The notes beneath the pieces were generated by a model. It was not told the origin of the DNA. It worked only from the letters and a program-made list of their open reading frames with translations, and did no database searches. The translations under genes and the position numbers were made by a program. From Microbacterium sp. CBA3102 (GTDB lineage Bacteria; Actinomycetota; Actinomycetes; Actinomycetales; Microbacteriaceae), in assembly GCF_007954505.1 (NCBI RefSeq), contig NZ_CP042412.1, positions 1,922,001-1,986,000 on the forward strand: DNA of 64,000 nt, given 5' to 3'. Below, one piece after another: positions 43,594-52,189 of this stretch. Positions within the stretch are counted from its first letter, which is position 1. Each line of letters opens with the position of its first letter.

Positions 43594-44715
43594 GTGACCA
43601 TGGAGATCGAGCTCGGCCGAGGAAAGCGCGCACGTCGCGCGTACACGTTCGACGACATCGCGGTGGTGCCATCGCGGCGCACGCGCAACCCGGAGGACGT
43701 GTCGACCGCATGGACGATCGACGCCTTCGGCTTCGACATCCCGGTGCTGGGAGCGCCGATGGACTCGGTCGTGAGCCCGCAGACGGCGATCATGCTCGGA
43801 CAGCTCGGCGGGCTCGGCGTCCTCGACCTCGAGGGTCTGTGGACGCGTTATGAAGACCCGGAGCCGCTGCTGGCGGAGATCGCCGGACTCGACGAGGGCG
43901 AGGCCACCGTCCGGATGCAGCAGCTGTACTCGGAGCCGATCAAGCCCGAGCTCATCACCCGCCGACTCGCCGAGATCCGCGAGTCCGGCGTCACGGTCGC
44001 CGGTTCGCTGACGCCGCAGCGCACCCAGGAGTACTACGACACGGTCGCCGCAGCGGGCGTCGACCTGTTCGTGATCCGCGGCACCACCGTGTCTGCCGAG
44101 CACGTCTCGAGCGTCGCGGAGCCCCTCAACCTCAAGAAGTTCATCTACGACCTCGACGTCCCCGTCATCGTCGGTGGCGCGGCGACCTACACCGCGGCCC
44201 TCCACCTCATGCGCACGGGCGCAGCAGGTGTGCTCGTCGGTTTCGGCGGCGGGGCGGCATCCACGACGCGTGCCACTCTCGGCATCCACGCGCCGATGGC
44301 GACCGCGGTCTCCGATGTCGCCGCGGCTCGCCGCGACTACCTCGACGAGTCCGGGGGCCGCTACGTCCACGTGATCGCCGATGGGGGCGTCGGCACCTCC
44401 GGCGACATCGTCAAGGCGCTCGCCATGGGGGCGGACGCCGTCATGCTCGGTGTCGCGCTCGCTCGGGCCACCGATGCGCCCGGCCGCGGCTTCCACTGGG
44501 GTCCCGAAGCCCACCACTCGAAGCTGCCGCGAGGCCGTCGTGTCGAGGTCGGGGGAATCGGCACGCTCGAGGAGATCCTCTACGGCCCGGCCCCGGTCGC
44601 CGACGGCACCGCGAACCTCATCGGCGCGCTGCGCAAGTCGATGGCGACCACCGGATACTCCGACCTCAAGGAGTTCCAGCGGGTCGAGGTCGTGCTCGCG
44701 CCGTACGAGGCCTGA
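43594..44715 (+). CDS. guaB3: GuaB3 family IMP dehydrogenase-related protein
   Basis: The 373-residue TIM-barrel protein lacks the CBS insert of guaB. It has the N-terminal RARRAYTFDDIAVVPSRRTR, the phosphate-binding HVIADGGVGTSGDIVKALAM and VMLGVALARATDAPG. At the loop where guaB carries its catalytic Cys, this protein has VIRGTTVSAEHVSSV, the form typical of the actinobacterial GuaB3 group. Whether GuaB3 makes XMP in this organism cannot be told from sequence. GTG at 43594 fits the leaderless promoter; ATG at 43600 is in frame. Confidence 0.93.
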   Translation: MTMEIELGRGKRARRAYTFDDIAVVPSRRTRNPEDVSTAWTIDAFGFDIPVLGAPMDSVVSPQTAIMLGQLGGLGVLDLEGLWTRYEDPEPLLAEIAGLDEGEATVRMQQLYSEPIKPELITRRLAEIRESGVTVAGSLTPQRTQEYYDTVAAAGVDLFVIRGTTVSAEHVSSVAEPLNLKKFIYDLDVPVIVGGAATYTAALHLMRTGAAGVLVGFGGGAASTTRATLGIHAPMATAVSDVAAARRDYLDESGGRYVHVIADGGVGTSGDIVKALAMGADAVMLGVALARATDAPGRGFHWGPEAHHSKLPRGRRVEVGGIGTLEEILYGPAPVADGTANLIGALRKSMATTGYSDLKEFQRVEVVLAPYEA

Positions 44716-44731
44716 GGCACAGCGCTCGACC

Positions 44732-45532
44732 GTGACGACTCCTGCTCTGTTCCCCCCGACCCTCCGCGAGGTCATGCTCCGGGGGCGCTGGATCGGGGTG
44801 CTGCTGCTGTGCCTCCTCGTCGCCGGGGTGTTCGCCTGGCTCGGCCAGTGGCAGTTGGAACGCGCGATCGACACCGATCCGCCTCCCGCCGGCCAGACCG
44901 AGCAGGTGCAGCAGCTCACCGATGTCGTCGAGCCGGGTGAATACCTCCCCGAGCCGCTCGTGGGCCAGCGCGTCGAGACCTCGGGGCGCTGGATCCCCGA
45001 GGACTTCATCGTCGTGTCGAGCCGTTTCAACGACGATGTCCCGGGGTACTGGGTGACCGGACAGCTGCGGGTCGCAGAGCGCACGTCGATCGCCGTCGCG
45101 ATCGGGTGGACCCCCGATCGGGAGACCGCGGATGCGGCCGTGCGAGAGCTCGAAGCCGACGCGGACGGGTCAGAGGTCGAGGTGACCGGTCGGTTGATCT
45201 CGGACGAAGGACCCCGTGTCCCCCCGCACTCCGCTCCCGAGCAGTTGGACCGGATGTCGCCCGCCGCCCTGCTCAGCCGATGGCACGACATCGAGCAGCT
45301 TCACGTGTACCGTCCCTACCTCGCCTCGACCACGGCGTCCGCGGGGCTGGTCGACATCTCGTCGCCCGCACCCGAGGAGATGTCGCCGGTCAACTGGCTG
45401 AACGTCTTCTACGCGGTCGAGTGGGCCATCTTCGCGGGCTTCGCCTTCTACCTCTGGTATCGCCTGGCGAAGGATGCCTGGGAGCGTGAGGTCGAGGAGT
45501 TCGAAGACGCGCTCGGTCGGGAAACCACCTGA
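44732..45532 (+). CDS. SURF1 family protein
   Basis: The 266-residue protein has a transmembrane helix at about 20-40 (WIGVLLLCLLVAGVFAWLGQ followed by WQLERA) and a second near 230-250 (WAIFAGFAFYLWYRLAKDAW), with an extracellular loop between: the SURF1 layout. The C-terminal NWLNVFYAVEWAIFAGFAFY is typical. SURF1 proteins assist cytochrome c oxidase assembly. The start is GTG at 44732, 16 bases after the guaB3 stop. Confidence 0.9.
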   Translation: MTTPALFPPTLREVMLRGRWIGVLLLCLLVAGVFAWLGQWQLERAIDTDPPPAGQTEQVQQLTDVVEPGEYLPEPLVGQRVETSGRWIPEDFIVVSSRFNDDVPGYWVTGQLRVAERTSIAVAIGWTPDRETADAAVRELEADADGSEVEVTGRLISDEGPRVPPHSAPEQLDRMSPAALLSRWHDIEQLHVYRPYLASTTASAGLVDISSPAPEEMSPVNWLNVFYAVEWAIFAGFAFYLWYRLAKDAWEREVEEFEDALGRETT

Positions 45533-45655
45533 TCATCGCGCGCATCCGCGCGCTCGACGGTGCGCAATTGTGTGCTCCCGTGCGGCGATAGCGACCTTCG
45601 TCAGGGGTCCCTCGGGCCATCCGGTGAGCGCTCGGTGACGAATCGGGAAACTCCG

Positions 45656-45684
45656 TTGAGGATGTCCTGACCGCTCCGTATGCT
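45656..45684 (+). promoter_or_regulatory. Promoter of the secreted nuclease/nucleotidase gene
   Basis: TTGAGG (45656-45661) and TATGCT (45679-45684) are 17 bases apart, a good housekeeping-type promoter. It is framed by a 10-base inverted repeat (45645-45654 with 45705-45714) and overlaps a smaller repeat (45682-45698), possible operators. Confidence 0.6.
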
Positions 45685-45769
45685 CGCACCATGTGAGCGC
45701 GCTGGGAGTTTCCCCTGTGTGCCGTGACAGTCCTGAGAAGTGTCGAACCCGACCGAGGAGACAGCACCG

Positions 45770-48700
45770 ATGATGTCCGCCCCAGACGAGAGGAACCGCA
45801 TGGTTCCGGTCTCGCACCGTAGAAGTCGGGGGCGCATCGGCGCTCTCGCCGTGACCTGCGTCGCCGCGCTGAGCTTCGGCTCGCTGGCCGCCGTTCCCGC
45901 CGCAGCCGACACCACGGGCACGGGGGTGGTGATCAACGAGGCGTATCTCTCCGGCGGCAGCGCGGGGGCGGCCTTCAAGAACAAGTTCGTCGAGCTCTAC
46001 AACCCGACGTCCGCCGCGATCACCCTCGATGGCATGTCGCTGCAGTACCGGTCCGCCAGCGGCACAGGCGCCTTCAACGGTGTGGCCGCGCTCACCGGGG
46101 AGATCCCCGCCGGCGGCTACTACCTGGTGCAGGGCAACAGCAACGGCGCGAACGGTGCCGAGCTCCCCACGCCCGATGCCGTCACCACCCTCACTCCGAG
46201 CGGCACCAACGGCACACTCGCCCTCGTCGAGGGCACCGCCGCCGTCACTCTCACGCCGGGTTCGACGGTGGGTGTGGACGGTGTGGTCGACCTGCTCGGC
46301 TACGGCTCGTCGAACACCTTCGAGACGAAGGCGGCCACGGCGCCGTCGGGGAACACCGACGTCAAGTCGTTGAACCGCACGGGCGCTGTCGACACCGACG
46401 ACAACAGCGCGGACTTCACACTCTCTGCGACGATCACCCCGCAGGGCTCCGGCGGCACCGACCCCGGAACAGACCCGGGTGAGGATCCGATCGCGGCGAC
46501 GATCGCCGAGGTCCAGGGCACGACCGATGTCTCCCCGCTGAACGGCCAGACGGTCGAGGTCGAGGGCGTCGTCACGGCGGACTACCGCACGGGCGGCTAC
46601 AAGGGCATCGTCATCCAGACCCAGGGCTCCGGCGGAGCGACGGATGCCACGCCGGGCGCCTCGGACGGGGTGTTCGTCTTCCTGAACGCGCTGTCCCCGA
46701 CACTCGAGATCGGCGACCTCGTCTCGGTGACCGGTGCGGTGAGCGAGTACTTCGGGCAGACCCAGATCACCCCGGCCGCGGCCGGTGACGTCGCGGTGCT
46801 GACCGCGGGAGTCGGCGTCCCCGCCGTCACACCGCTGCCGGACTCGGTGCGCGGTGCCGATCGGGAGCAGTACGAGAACATGTACGTGGCACCGGAGGGA
46901 AGCTACCGCCTGGCCTCCAGCCACCAGCTGTACAACTACGGAACGCTCTGGCTGAACGCCGGTGAAGACCTCGCGGTGAAGAGCACGGAGACCACGCGCC
47001 CCGGCGACGAGGCCACCGCGATCGCCGCGGCCAACCGCGCTAACCGCATCCTCCTGGATGACGGCTGGTCGATCCAGGTCACGAACAGCGGCCACCCCGG
47101 CGAGCAGCCGTACTTCACGAAGGACACCGTCGTCCGCAACGGCGACGTCGTGGACTTCAGCGACAACGGCTACGTGCTGCAGTGGGGGTTCGACGACTGG
47201 CGTCTGCAGCCGGTCGTGCCGATCGACGATTCCTCGTCGGCCGACCTCAAGGTCGGATTCGAGGCGACGAACCCGCGGACCGCGTCGGCTCCGGAGGTCG
47301 GCGGTGACGTCCAGGTGGCCTCGTTCAACGTCTACAACTACTTCACGACGCTGAAGAGCGAGAACTCGAACGCCCGGGGTGCGGCGAACGCCGCGCAGTT
47401 CGCGATCCAGAAGTCGAAGATCGTCGCGGCGATCAACGGCCTGGACGCCGAGATCGTCTCCCTCATGGAGATCGAGAACTCCGTGAAGCTGGGCAAGCCG
47501 ATCGACTCGGCGCTCAAGGATCTGGTCGCCGGCCTCAACGACGACGCGGGCGCCGAGGTATGGGACTACGTGCCCACGCCCGACGCGCTGAACGACGCGG
47601 CCACCACCGACTACATCACGAACGCCATCATCTACAAGAAGGATGCCGTCACGACGGTGGGCGACAGTGCCACCGTCACGGATGAGAGCGTGTGGGGCAA
47701 CGCCCGCGAGCCCATCGCCCAGGCGTTCGACATCGACGGCCGTGTGGTCACGGTCGTGGCCAACCACCTGAAGTCGAAGTCGCCGCCCCAGGGCGCGGGC
47801 GCCGAGCCGGCCGACGGGCAGGGCTTCTTCAACGCCGACCGCGTCGCGCAGGCGAACGCGATCCTCGCCTTCACGGAAGACCTGGAGGAGACGACGGGCA
47901 GCGGCGACATGCTGCTGATCGGCGATTTCAACGCCTACAGCGAGGAGGACCCGATCGACGTGTTCACCTCGAAGGGGTGGAGCGACCTGGTCGCCGACAC
48001 GGCATCGGGGCAGTACACGTACACGTTCGACGGTGAGCTCGGTTCCCTCGACCACGTGATCGCGTCGCCGTCGCTGGCCTCGTCGATCACGGGCGCCGGA
48101 GTCTGGGGCATCAACTCTCCGGAGTGGAGCGACCGCGGCTACGCGTTCGGCGCCACCGAGGAGGGCACCCCGTACCGCTCCAGCGACCACGACCCCATCA
48201 TCGTCGGCGTCTCCGCGGAGATCCCGCCGGTGAGCATCGACGTCGTCACGGTCAACGACTTCCACGGAAGGATCGAAGCCGACGGCGCCGCCGCGGGAGC
48301 CGCGGTGCTGGCAGGGGCTGTGAAGCAGTTCCGTGAGGCGAACCCGAACACGATCTTCGCCGGTGCCGGCGACCTGATCGGCGCCTCGACGTTCACCTCA
48401 TTCATCAACGACGACAACCCGACGATCGACGCCCTCAACGCGGCCGGTCTCGACGTCAGCGCAGCGGGTAACCACGAGTTCGACCAGGGCTGGGAGGACC
48501 TGCGCGATCGGGTGCAGGACCGCGCGGACTGGGAGTACATCGCCTCGAACGTGTTCGTCACCGAGACCGGTGAGCCGGCGCTCGCCCCCGCCTGGGTCAA
48601 GGAGCTCGACGGTGTGAAGGTCGGCTTCATCGGCGCCGTCACCGAGGACCTCGACTCGCTCGTCTCGCCGGAGGGCATCGCGGACCTCGAAGTCCGGAGC

Positions 48701-50389
48701 ATCGCCGATTCCGTGAACGCGGTGGCCGACGACCTGCGCGACGGCGACGAGTCCAACGGTGAGGCGGATGTCATCATCCTGCTCGTGCATGAGGGCGCTT
48801 CCAGCGTCGAGCTGTCGAGCATCACCCCGGATTCGCCGCTCGGCGAGATCGTGTACGGGGTCGATGAAGACGTCGACGCCATCGTGTCGGCCCACACCCA
48901 CCTCGCCTACAACCACGTGATCGACGGCCGTCCGGTCGTCTCCGCGGGGCAGTACGGCGAGAACCTGGGCCTGATGAACATCCAGGTCGACGCCACCACG
49001 AAGGACCTGATCTCGATCACCAACGAGATCAAGCCCCTGACTGAGGCCGGCAAGCCGCTCTATCCGGCAGTGCCGGAGGTGCAGACGATCGTCGACAAGG
49101 CGAAGGCCGAGGCCGATGTCCTGGGAGCGATCAAGGTCGGCGACATCACGGCGGACTTCAACCGTGCGCGTCAGACCAACGGCTCGGAGAACCGCGGTGG
49201 AGAGTCCACCATCGGCAACTTCGTCGCCGACGTGCAGCAGTCGTCCACCGGCGCCGACCTGGCTCTCATGAACCCGGGCGGCATCCGCGCGAACCTCACG
49301 TACGCGTCCTCCGGAGCATCCGATCCCGACGGCAACGTCACCTACCGAGAAGCGGCGACGGTCCAGCCGTTCGCCAACACGCTCGTGACGCTCACGCTCA
49401 CGGGTGCGCAGCTGAAGAGCGTGCTCGAGGAGCAGTGGCAGCCGGCGGGTTCGGCACGTCCGTTCCTGAAGCTCGGGGTCTCGAAGGGGCTGGTCTACAC
49501 GTACGACCCCGCAGCGGCACAGGGTTCGCGGATCACCTCGATGACGCTCGACGGCACGCCGGTGGATCCTGCGGCGGACTACACGGTCGCGGCCAACTCG
49601 TTCCTCGCTGCGGGAGGAGACAATTTCTCCACCTTCAAGGAGGGCACGGGCAAGCGCGACACCGGCAAGATCGACCTGCAGTCGATGGTCGACTGGTTCG
49701 ACGCGAACAAGACCGCCAGCCCCGATTACGCCCAGCGCGCGGTCGGTGTGTCGGTCAGCCCGGCGGACGCCGACGGGTACAGCGCCGGTGACCAGGTCAC
49801 GGTGTCGCTCTCGTCGCTGGCGTTCAGCGCGGGTGAGCCGGCTCCAGGAGAGGTGTCGCTCTCGCTGGGAGACACCGTCCTGGCGACGGGTGCGGTGGAT
49901 CCGACGATCGTCGACACCACGGATGAGGGCGGTCGTGCCGCTCTGACCTTCACGGTTCCGTCGGGTGTCTTCGGCGAACAGGTCCTGACCGTCGCGGTCG
50001 CCGGGACGGGGACCACCGCGCAGGTGCCGTTCACGATCGCCGGCGAGGAGGAGTTCGCGGGCACGATCGCCCTGGGCTCGTCCACGGTGTCGGCGGGCAA
50101 GAGCCTCAAGGTCACCGGCCAGGGGTACGAGCCCGGTGAGACGGTGACGATCGAGCTGCGCCCGAAGAAGGGCAAGCCGGTCGAGGTCGGCACGGTCCAG
50201 GTGTCCGCGGACGGCACCTTCAGCACGCAGGTGACGGTGCCGAAGAGCGCTCCCTCGGGCAAGTACACCGTCGCGGCGGCTCAGGCCGACGGCGACGAGG
50301 CGACCGCCACGGTCAAGGTCAACCGCGCCGGCGGCATCATCGGTGCGATCCTCGACTGGCTCTGGGAACTCCTCACCAGGTGGTTCTGA
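45770..50389 (+). CDS. Secreted multidomain nuclease / 5'-nucleotidase (ExeM-UshA type)
   Basis: The 1539-residue protein has a signal peptide (to ~residue 47, ending AAVPAAADT). A lamin-tail-like domain follows (GVVINEAYLSGGSAGAAFKN). An ExeM/NucH-type endonuclease/phosphatase spans ~515-815, with FNVYNYF, LMEIEN, VVANHLKSK, IGDFNAYSEEDP and SSDHDP. A UshA-type 5'-nucleotidase spans ~823-1315, with VNDFHGRIEADG, AAGNHEFDQGW, VSAHTHLAYNH and LMNPGGIRANL. Ig-like repeats and a hydrophobic end (GAILDWLWELLTRWF) follow. It likely degrades external nucleic acids to nucleosides plus phosphate. ATG at 45770 is chosen for its GAGGAGAC site. Confidence 0.93.
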   Translation: MMSAPDERNRMVPVSHRRSRGRIGALAVTCVAALSFGSLAAVPAAADTTGTGVVINEAYLSGGSAGAAFKNKFVELYNPTSAAITLDGMSLQYRSASGTGAFNGVAALTGEIPAGGYYLVQGNSNGANGAELPTPDAVTTLTPSGTNGTLALVEGTAAVTLTPGSTVGVDGVVDLLGYGSSNTFETKAATAPSGNTDVKSLNRTGAVDTDDNSADFTLSATITPQGSGGTDPGTDPGEDPIAATIAEVQGTTDVSPLNGQTVEVEGVVTADYRTGGYKGIVIQTQGSGGATDATPGASDGVFVFLNALSPTLEIGDLVSVTGAVSEYFGQTQITPAAAGDVAVLTAGVGVPAVTPLPDSVRGADREQYENMYVAPEGSYRLASSHQLYNYGTLWLNAGEDLAVKSTETTRPGDEATAIAAANRANRILLDDGWSIQVTNSGHPGEQPYFTKDTVVRNGDVVDFSDNGYVLQWGFDDWRLQPVVPIDDSSSADLKVGFEATNPRTASAPEVGGDVQVASFNVYNYFTTLKSENSNARGAANAAQFAIQKSKIVAAINGLDAEIVSLMEIENSVKLGKPIDSALKDLVAGLNDDAGAEVWDYVPTPDALNDAATTDYITNAIIYKKDAVTTVGDSATVTDESVWGNAREPIAQAFDIDGRVVTVVANHLKSKSPPQGAGAEPADGQGFFNADRVAQANAILAFTEDLEETTGSGDMLLIGDFNAYSEEDPIDVFTSKGWSDLVADTASGQYTYTFDGELGSLDHVIASPSLASSITGAGVWGINSPEWSDRGYAFGATEEGTPYRSSDHDPIIVGVSAEIPPVSIDVVTVNDFHGRIEADGAAAGAAVLAGAVKQFREANPNTIFAGAGDLIGASTFTSFINDDNPTIDALNAAGLDVSAAGNHEFDQGWEDLRDRVQDRADWEYIASNVFVTETGEPALAPAWVKELDGVKVGFIGAVTEDLDSLVSPEGIADLEVRSIADSVNAVADDLRDGDESNGEADVIILLVHEGASSVELSSITPDSPLGEIVYGVDEDVDAIVSAHTHLAYNHVIDGRPVVSAGQYGENLGLMNIQVDATTKDLISITNEIKPLTEAGKPLYPAVPEVQTIVDKAKAEADVLGAIKVGDITADFNRARQTNGSENRGGESTIGNFVADVQQSSTGADLALMNPGGIRANLTYASSGASDPDGNVTYREAATVQPFANTLVTLTLTGAQLKSVLEEQWQPAGSARPFLKLGVSKGLVYTYDPAAAQGSRITSMTLDGTPVDPAADYTVAANSFLAAGGDNFSTFKEGTGKRDTGKIDLQSMVDWFDANKTASPDYAQRAVGVSVSPADADGYSAGDQVTVSLSSLAFSAGEPAPGEVSLSLGDTVLATGAVDPTIVDTTDEGGRAALTFTVPSGVFGEQVLTVAVAGTGTTAQVPFTIAGEEEFAGTIALGSSTVSAGKSLKVTGQGYEPGETVTIELRPKKGKPVEVGTVQVSADGTFSTQVTVPKSAPSGKYTVAAAQADGDEATATVKVNRAGGIIGAILDWLWELLTRWF

Positions 50390-50410
50390 TCCGGTAGTCG
50401 GATGACACGC

Positions 50411-50446
50411 ACGAAGGCCGTCGGGAGTGCTCCCGGCGGCCTTCGT
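50411..50446 (+). terminator. Terminator after the nuclease/nucleotidase gene
   Basis: Arms 50411-50427 and 50430-50446 pair with one internal mismatch around a very short loop, 21 bases after the stop and 14 bases beyond the convergent VOC gene's stop, so it may serve both. Confidence 0.82.
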
Positions 50447-50460
50447 CGGTTCGTCGGTGC

Positions 50461-51084
50461 TCAGGCGGTCACCGTGACCGGAGCCCACACAAACCCGTCG
50501 GGGTCGACGGCCGTGCCGAGCGCGCCGTGGACCGTGAGCCGATGCGAGCCCGACCCGGCCGCCGGAACACCCGCATCCTTGGCGAGCGAGGCATACCGGT
50601 ACAGGCCGAGGCCGATCGGGCTCGCGCCCGTGTCGAACTGCACGTAGCTGCGGCCGAAGCTCTTCGCGACCGCGACGCCGCGATCCGTATAGAAGTTCTT
50701 CGACGCGACCACATCCTTCGCGCCGAGCAGGAGGATCATCTCGTCGATCGTGCGGCTCGGGGGCGCAGTGTCCTTCTTCGCCGATGTCGCGACCTTCCAG
50801 ATCGCGCCGTCCGGTGCCTGGATCGTGCCTCCGACACCCCAGAGGGACTTCGAGACGGGGCTGATCACGCGGGCGCCGGCGGTGACGGCCGCGTCCACGA
50901 GGGCGTGGACGTTCGCCGGCTGCGAGACGACGAGTGACAGCGTGTACCCGCGGAAGCCGGAGGTCTCGGCATCCGCGGTGCGGAGGCGCAGGCGGTCACC
51001 GAGGTCGAAGGCCTGCGTGTAGAACGAGCGGGCGGCGTCCACGTCCGGGACGTCGAGGGTGAGGGAATCGATCGTGGTGTTCAT
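50461..51084 (-). CDS. VOC (glyoxalase/bleomycin resistance) superfamily protein
   Basis: The 207-residue protein has two VOC modules: residues ~1-100 (NTTIDSLTLDVPDVDAARSF, YTQAFDLGDRL) and ~112-205 (EMILLLGAKDVVASKNFYTD, YVQFDTGASPIGLGLYRYAS). VOC proteins bind a metal and act on or bind small molecules. No substrate can be proposed. It is a single gene, transcribed toward the nuclease gene. Confidence 0.87.
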   Translation of the reverse strand: MNTTIDSLTLDVPDVDAARSFYTQAFDLGDRLRLRTADAETSGFRGYTLSLVVSQPANVHALVDAAVTAGARVISPVSKSLWGVGGTIQAPDGAIWKVATSAKKDTAPPSRTIDEMILLLGAKDVVASKNFYTDRGVAVAKSFGRSYVQFDTGASPIGLGLYRYASLAKDAGVPAAGSGSHRLTVHGALGTAVDPDGFVWAPVTVTA

Positions 51085-51152
51085 GCAGGAGACGCTACGG
51101 AGGCTCCGCGGGGGCCGCTTCTCGATTCCTGATCGATGTGCGGAGGCCGATG

Positions 51153-51959
51153 TCAGGGGGTCAGGACCTGCACGTCCGCCTGCGCGAGCGCAGTGGCGAT
51201 GCGCGGGGGCGGGGGAGCGTCCGTGATCAGGTAGTCCGCGCGCTCGAGCAGGGCGATCTGGGCGAAGAACCGGCGTCCGAGCTTGGTGGAGTCCGCGAGG
51301 ATCGCGGTGCGCTCGGCACGCTGGATCATCTCCGACATCATCGCGGCATCCCCGAGGTTCGAGGTCGAGTACCCCGCCTCGTCGACGGCACCGACCGCGA
51401 TGAGAGCGAGATCGCAGCGGATGTCGACCTCGGGACCGCCCGGTGTCATCGTGAAGGTCACCGGTCCGGTCGTGGCCTGGGTGATCGAGCGCACAGCTCC
51501 GCCGAAGACGTAGAGATCGCGGAACGCCGAGGGGGAGAGCTCGCCGGGGATGCGCAGATTGTTCGTCGCGATCGTCAGGTCGTGGTGGTTGCGCAGGGCT
51601 CGTGCCACGGCGAGCGTCGTGGTGCCCGCATTCAGCATCACGACAGAGCCGTCCTCGACGAGGCCCGCGGCGACCCGGGCGATGCGCTCCTTCTCCTCGG
51701 TCTGCATGCGCAGTCGCACATCCAGGGCCCGATCCTTGAGCTGCCCGTTCGCTGCGCTGACCGCCCCGCCGTGGGTGCGGATCAGTACGCCTTCACGATC
51801 CAGTTGATCGAGGTCACGGCGGATCGTGTCGATCGAGACCGCGAAGTGCTCGGCCAGATCGCTCACCGTCACCTGGCCGGTCTGCTCGACGTACGTCGCG
51901 AGATCCGCCTTCCGTCCGGCGGGCAGTCGGCGTCGCTGTCCGGTTGCTGATGCGTCCAT
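51153..51959 (-). CDS. DeoR-family transcriptional regulator of the sugar cassette
   Basis: The 268-residue protein has an N-terminal DeoR winged helix (VEQTGQVTVSDLAEHFAVSI then DTIRRDLDQLDREGVLIRTH) and a C-terminal DeoR sugar-phosphate sensor domain (MLNAGTTTLAVARALRNH; ADSTKLGRRFF). DeoR regulators usually repress sugar genes and respond to a phosphorylated intermediate. It is divergent from the ABC-aldolase-kinase-isomerase genes and is the obvious regulator. The start at 51959 lacks a clear ribosome site; an AT-rich CTAAATAT just upstream suggests a leaderless or near-leaderless message. Confidence 0.92.
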   Translation of the reverse strand: MDASATGQRRRLPAGRKADLATYVEQTGQVTVSDLAEHFAVSIDTIRRDLDQLDREGVLIRTHGGAVSAANGQLKDRALDVRLRMQTEEKERIARVAAGLVEDGSVVMLNAGTTTLAVARALRNHHDLTIATNNLRIPGELSPSAFRDLYVFGGAVRSITQATTGPVTFTMTPGGPEVDIRCDLALIAVGAVDEAGYSTSNLGDAAMMSEMIQRAERTAILADSTKLGRRFFAQIALLERADYLITDAPPPPRIATALAQADVQVLTP

Positions 51960-52094
51960 GCAGACATATTTAGCACAGGAACCCGAAGAACGCGGCAGAC
52001 TCATGCACAAAACTGCACATCGACTTCCTGCGAGATATCGGCATCGACTCAACGATTCGCGCGATATTCGTCGTGATCGCGGGAAATCTGACGC

Positions 52095-52124
52095 TTGACG
52101 TTTCGGCAGATCACGGCATAACAT
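52095..52124 (+). promoter_or_regulatory. Promoter of the sugar cassette
   Basis: TTGACG (52095-52100) and TAACAT (52119-52124) are 18 bases apart. Downstream, CCGCAT (52134-52139) and ATGCGG (52161-52166) form an inverted pair, and upstream TGCACA is repeated directly with a 4-base gap near 52007-52018. Either could be a DeoR operator. Confidence 0.6.
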
Positions 52125-52189
52125 GGCTCAAAACCGCATGAACAAGCATTGAAGCGCGTGATGCGGCACGATCTCAACGAGGAGAAGCG

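Noticed and set aside
43400..43597. A 65-codon gene starting at ATG 43400
   Set aside because: It has no ribosome site, lacks the catalytic HxGH region and its frame extends upstream as homologous sequence without a start. It fits a gene remnant better.
43594..44715. A second true guaB
   Set aside because: No CBS domains and no GxGSxC catalytic loop, so it was placed in the GuaB3 group.
45533..48265. Long minus-strand open frame opposite the nuclease/nucleotidase gene
   Set aside because: No recognisable protein pattern, antisense to a gene with clear catalytic motifs. The same applies to the minus-strand frame at 48398-50488.
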